Below are positions 6,301 to 7,027 of a DNA stretch of 7,027 nucleotides, in pieces. Origin of the DNA: JBHJHK01 sp050330975 (GTDB taxonomy: Bacteria > Pseudomonadota > Gammaproteobacteria > Competibacterales > Competibacteraceae). Location: assembly GCA_050330975.1 (NCBI GenBank), contig JBHJHK010000265.1, positions 1 to 7,027 of the forward strand, written 5' to 3'. The translations under genes were made by a program, and so were the position numbers. The notes below the pieces were generated by a model that saw only the letters and a program-made list of their open reading frames with translations, was not told the DNA's origin and did no database searches. The stretch's first letter is position 1. The number at the start of each line of letters is the position of its first letter.

Positions 6301-6344
6301 CGCCCACTGATTTTCTCCTACTTGGAGAAATCATGGGCGCTTTT
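6301..6344 (+). terminator. Intrinsic terminator of the small exported gene
   Basis: The left arm starts at CGCCCA (6301) and ends at CTCC (6318); the right arm runs from GGAG (6324) to TGGGCG (6339). The loop is TACTT. The stem is about 16 bp with two single-base bulges and is followed by CTTTTC. It lies about 70 bases after the stop at 6232. Confidence 0.85.
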
Positions 6345-6409
6345 CACACCGTCTTCTGTAAAAACAATACTATAACCAGGAAACAACGGCACCCATCTTT
6401 TCGATAAGT

Positions 6410-6435
6410 AAAACCCCCCATTCTGGGGGTTTTTT
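6410..6435. terminator. Strong bidirectional intrinsic terminator
   Basis: AAAACCCCC (6410-6418) pairs with GGGGGTTTT (6425-6433); the loop is CATTCT and six T follow from 6430. The A-run on the left makes it work for the minus strand as well. It is the second terminator within about 110 bases, so it may serve a minus-strand transcript or act as a back-up. Confidence 0.88.
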
Positions 6436-6688
6436 ATAGCTCAAAGCTCACCGGCAAACCTCGACACGCTGAAAAGACAGTAGAGCCCATGATGCCTTGA
6501 TATTGATACGCCATGGATTGGACCACGCCCTGTTTAGCTGTTGCGCTTCTTCGGCACACCTCACACCCAGCGCCCCCTCGGGACCACCCACCCGTTGGGG
6601 AAAGAGGGGCTGAGGGGTGAGAGCCCACCGGGGATGAGATCCTACACCAAACCCGGAGGATTTCACAGAAGACCCCATCAGGACTCAC
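6434..6688 (-). pseudogene. Possible minus-strand gene remnant ending at the terminator
   Basis: An 84-codon minus-strand frame opens at a GTG (6688-6686) without a ribosome site and ends at TAA 6436-6434, directly before the terminator reading leftward. Its last part (ATAKQGVVQSMAYQYQGIMG, then STVFSACRGLPVSFEL) has protein-like composition, but I recognise no family. The middle (SHPSAPLSPTGGWSRGG) is a translation of a GC-rich palindromic repeat, so the frame as a whole is unlikely to be an intact gene. It could be the 3' end of a lost gene with a repeat inserted, or chance. Confidence 0.22.
6571..6622. repeat. GC-rich palindromic repeat, diverged
   Basis: CCCCTC (6574-6579) pairs with GAGGGG (6604-6609), with an inner CCC-GTT-GGG hairpin (6591-6599). 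On the minus strand it reads CCCCTCAGCCCCTCTTTCCC, the style of the interspersed repeats often found between genes in proteobacteria. It is similar in kind, not in exact sequence, to the elements near 500-600 and 5473-5569. Confidence 0.4.
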
Positions 6689-6738
6689 TTTTGCCCAACG
6701 GCTGCTCCCTGGGCCAGGGCCACGAAGCCAAAGGGTTA

Positions 6739-6799
6739 TCTATGGGTGTTTCTATAAGAATTCTCTGGCTATAAGGGAGTATCCATAGCCGCCCATAGG
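6739..6799. promoter_or_regulatory. Cluster of TCTAT-type motifs with nested inverted repeats
   Basis: TCTATGGGTG (6739-6748), TCTATAAGAA (6751-6760) and GCTATAAGGG (6768-6777) are on the plus strand, and CCTATGGGCG is on the minus strand (6799-6790). CTATGGGTG and CGCCCATAG make an 8-of-9 inverted repeat. Nested inside is a perfect one, GGCTAT (6767-6772) with ATAGCC (6785-6790). The cluster lies about 140-200 bases upstream of the gene starting at 6942. It could be an operator region or a decayed mobile-element end; neither is proven. Confidence 0.3.
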
Positions 6800-6941
6800 A
6801 AAAAAATAACCCACAAGCCATTGTTTTAAAAAAAATCACCAACATGGCTCACCTTTTGCAACACCTTGGTCAGCACCGTTTAGTTTCAACTTCCCAAAGC
6901 CCATGGGATTCACCGATGACTAGCTGACCGAGGACACCGCC
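6800..6941. other. Intergenic leader before the last gene, no clear promoter
   Basis: AT-rich start (A-runs at about 6800-6806 and 6828-6835) turning mixed. A 27-codon frame from ATG 6844 lacks a ribosome site and is not called. No -35/-10 pair of acceptable spacing was found. Confidence 0.4.
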
Positions 6942-7027
6942 ATGAGATCGCCCAACACCAGCCAAACCCTCAACCCCCTCAATCCCCTGGTGCCCTGGTC
7001 TGGGGGCGATCTCTCAACGGCGTTCAA
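6942..7027 (+). CDS. Start of an unidentified gene, truncated by the window end
   Basis: ATG 6942 is preceded by GAGGA (6930-6934, 7-base gap), a good ribosome site. An in-frame TAG at 6921-6923 leaves this as the first sensible start. The 28 visible residues read MRSPNTSQTLNPLNPLVPWS, then GGDLSTAF. They have no signal peptide or membrane segment, and the GC-rich third positions resemble those of the efflux genes. A function cannot be assigned from so short a piece. Confidence 0.6.
   Translation, partial: MRSPNTSQTLNPLNPLVPWSGGDLSTAF

Noticed and set aside
6844..6927. 27-residue frame (MAHLLQHLGQ...) before the last gene
   Set aside because: No ribosome site ahead of its ATG and no leader-peptide features such as an attenuator hairpin.

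Overview
The window looks like GC-rich proteobacterial DNA, most likely from a gammaproteobacterium; a Chromatiales-like host is my guess, based on the GC-rich codon use of the efflux genes, the dispersed GC-rich palindromes and the decayed Rpn-type nuclease/transposase genes. No RNA gene, CRISPR array or intact insertion sequence was seen.

Bases 1-1033 are a graveyard of Rpn-family (PD-(D/E)XK, recombination-promoting nuclease / putative transposase) genes. A C-terminal tail with three in-frame stops (1-237) is followed by a short piece of nuclease core (258-368), then a block of GC-rich hairpins (about 480-600), then a second, better preserved C-terminal tail (644-1033). Both tails carry a 12-bp tandem repeat that codes for a charged EGR-type coiled coil, and both end in nearly the same sequence (GEDKPAS and IEDKPPG).

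Bases 1166-5419 are the main functional unit: a two-gene operon for a tripartite RND efflux pump. It encodes a periplasmic adaptor (367 aa) and, 3 bases after its stop, an inner-membrane HAE1-type RND transporter (1048 aa) in which all the expected proton-relay residues can be seen. No outer-membrane channel gene follows, so the pump presumably uses a TolC-like protein encoded elsewhere. No local regulator gene is present either.

Bases 5420-5857 are non-coding: another GC-rich palindromic element, then three 10-bp direct repeats spaced about two helical turns apart. Bases 5858-6232 encode a small exported protein with eight cysteines that I cannot assign to a family. Its base composition is clearly less GC-rich than that of the pump genes. 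Its stop codon sits at the start of three 15-bp repeats, and it is followed by two strong intrinsic terminators (6301-6344 and 6410-6435).

Bases 6436-6941 have no convincing gene. They hold a weak minus-strand reading frame that ends at the second terminator, another GC-rich palindromic repeat, and a cluster of CTAT/ATAG motifs resembling those upstream of the small exported gene. A new plus-strand gene begins at 6942 and runs off the window.
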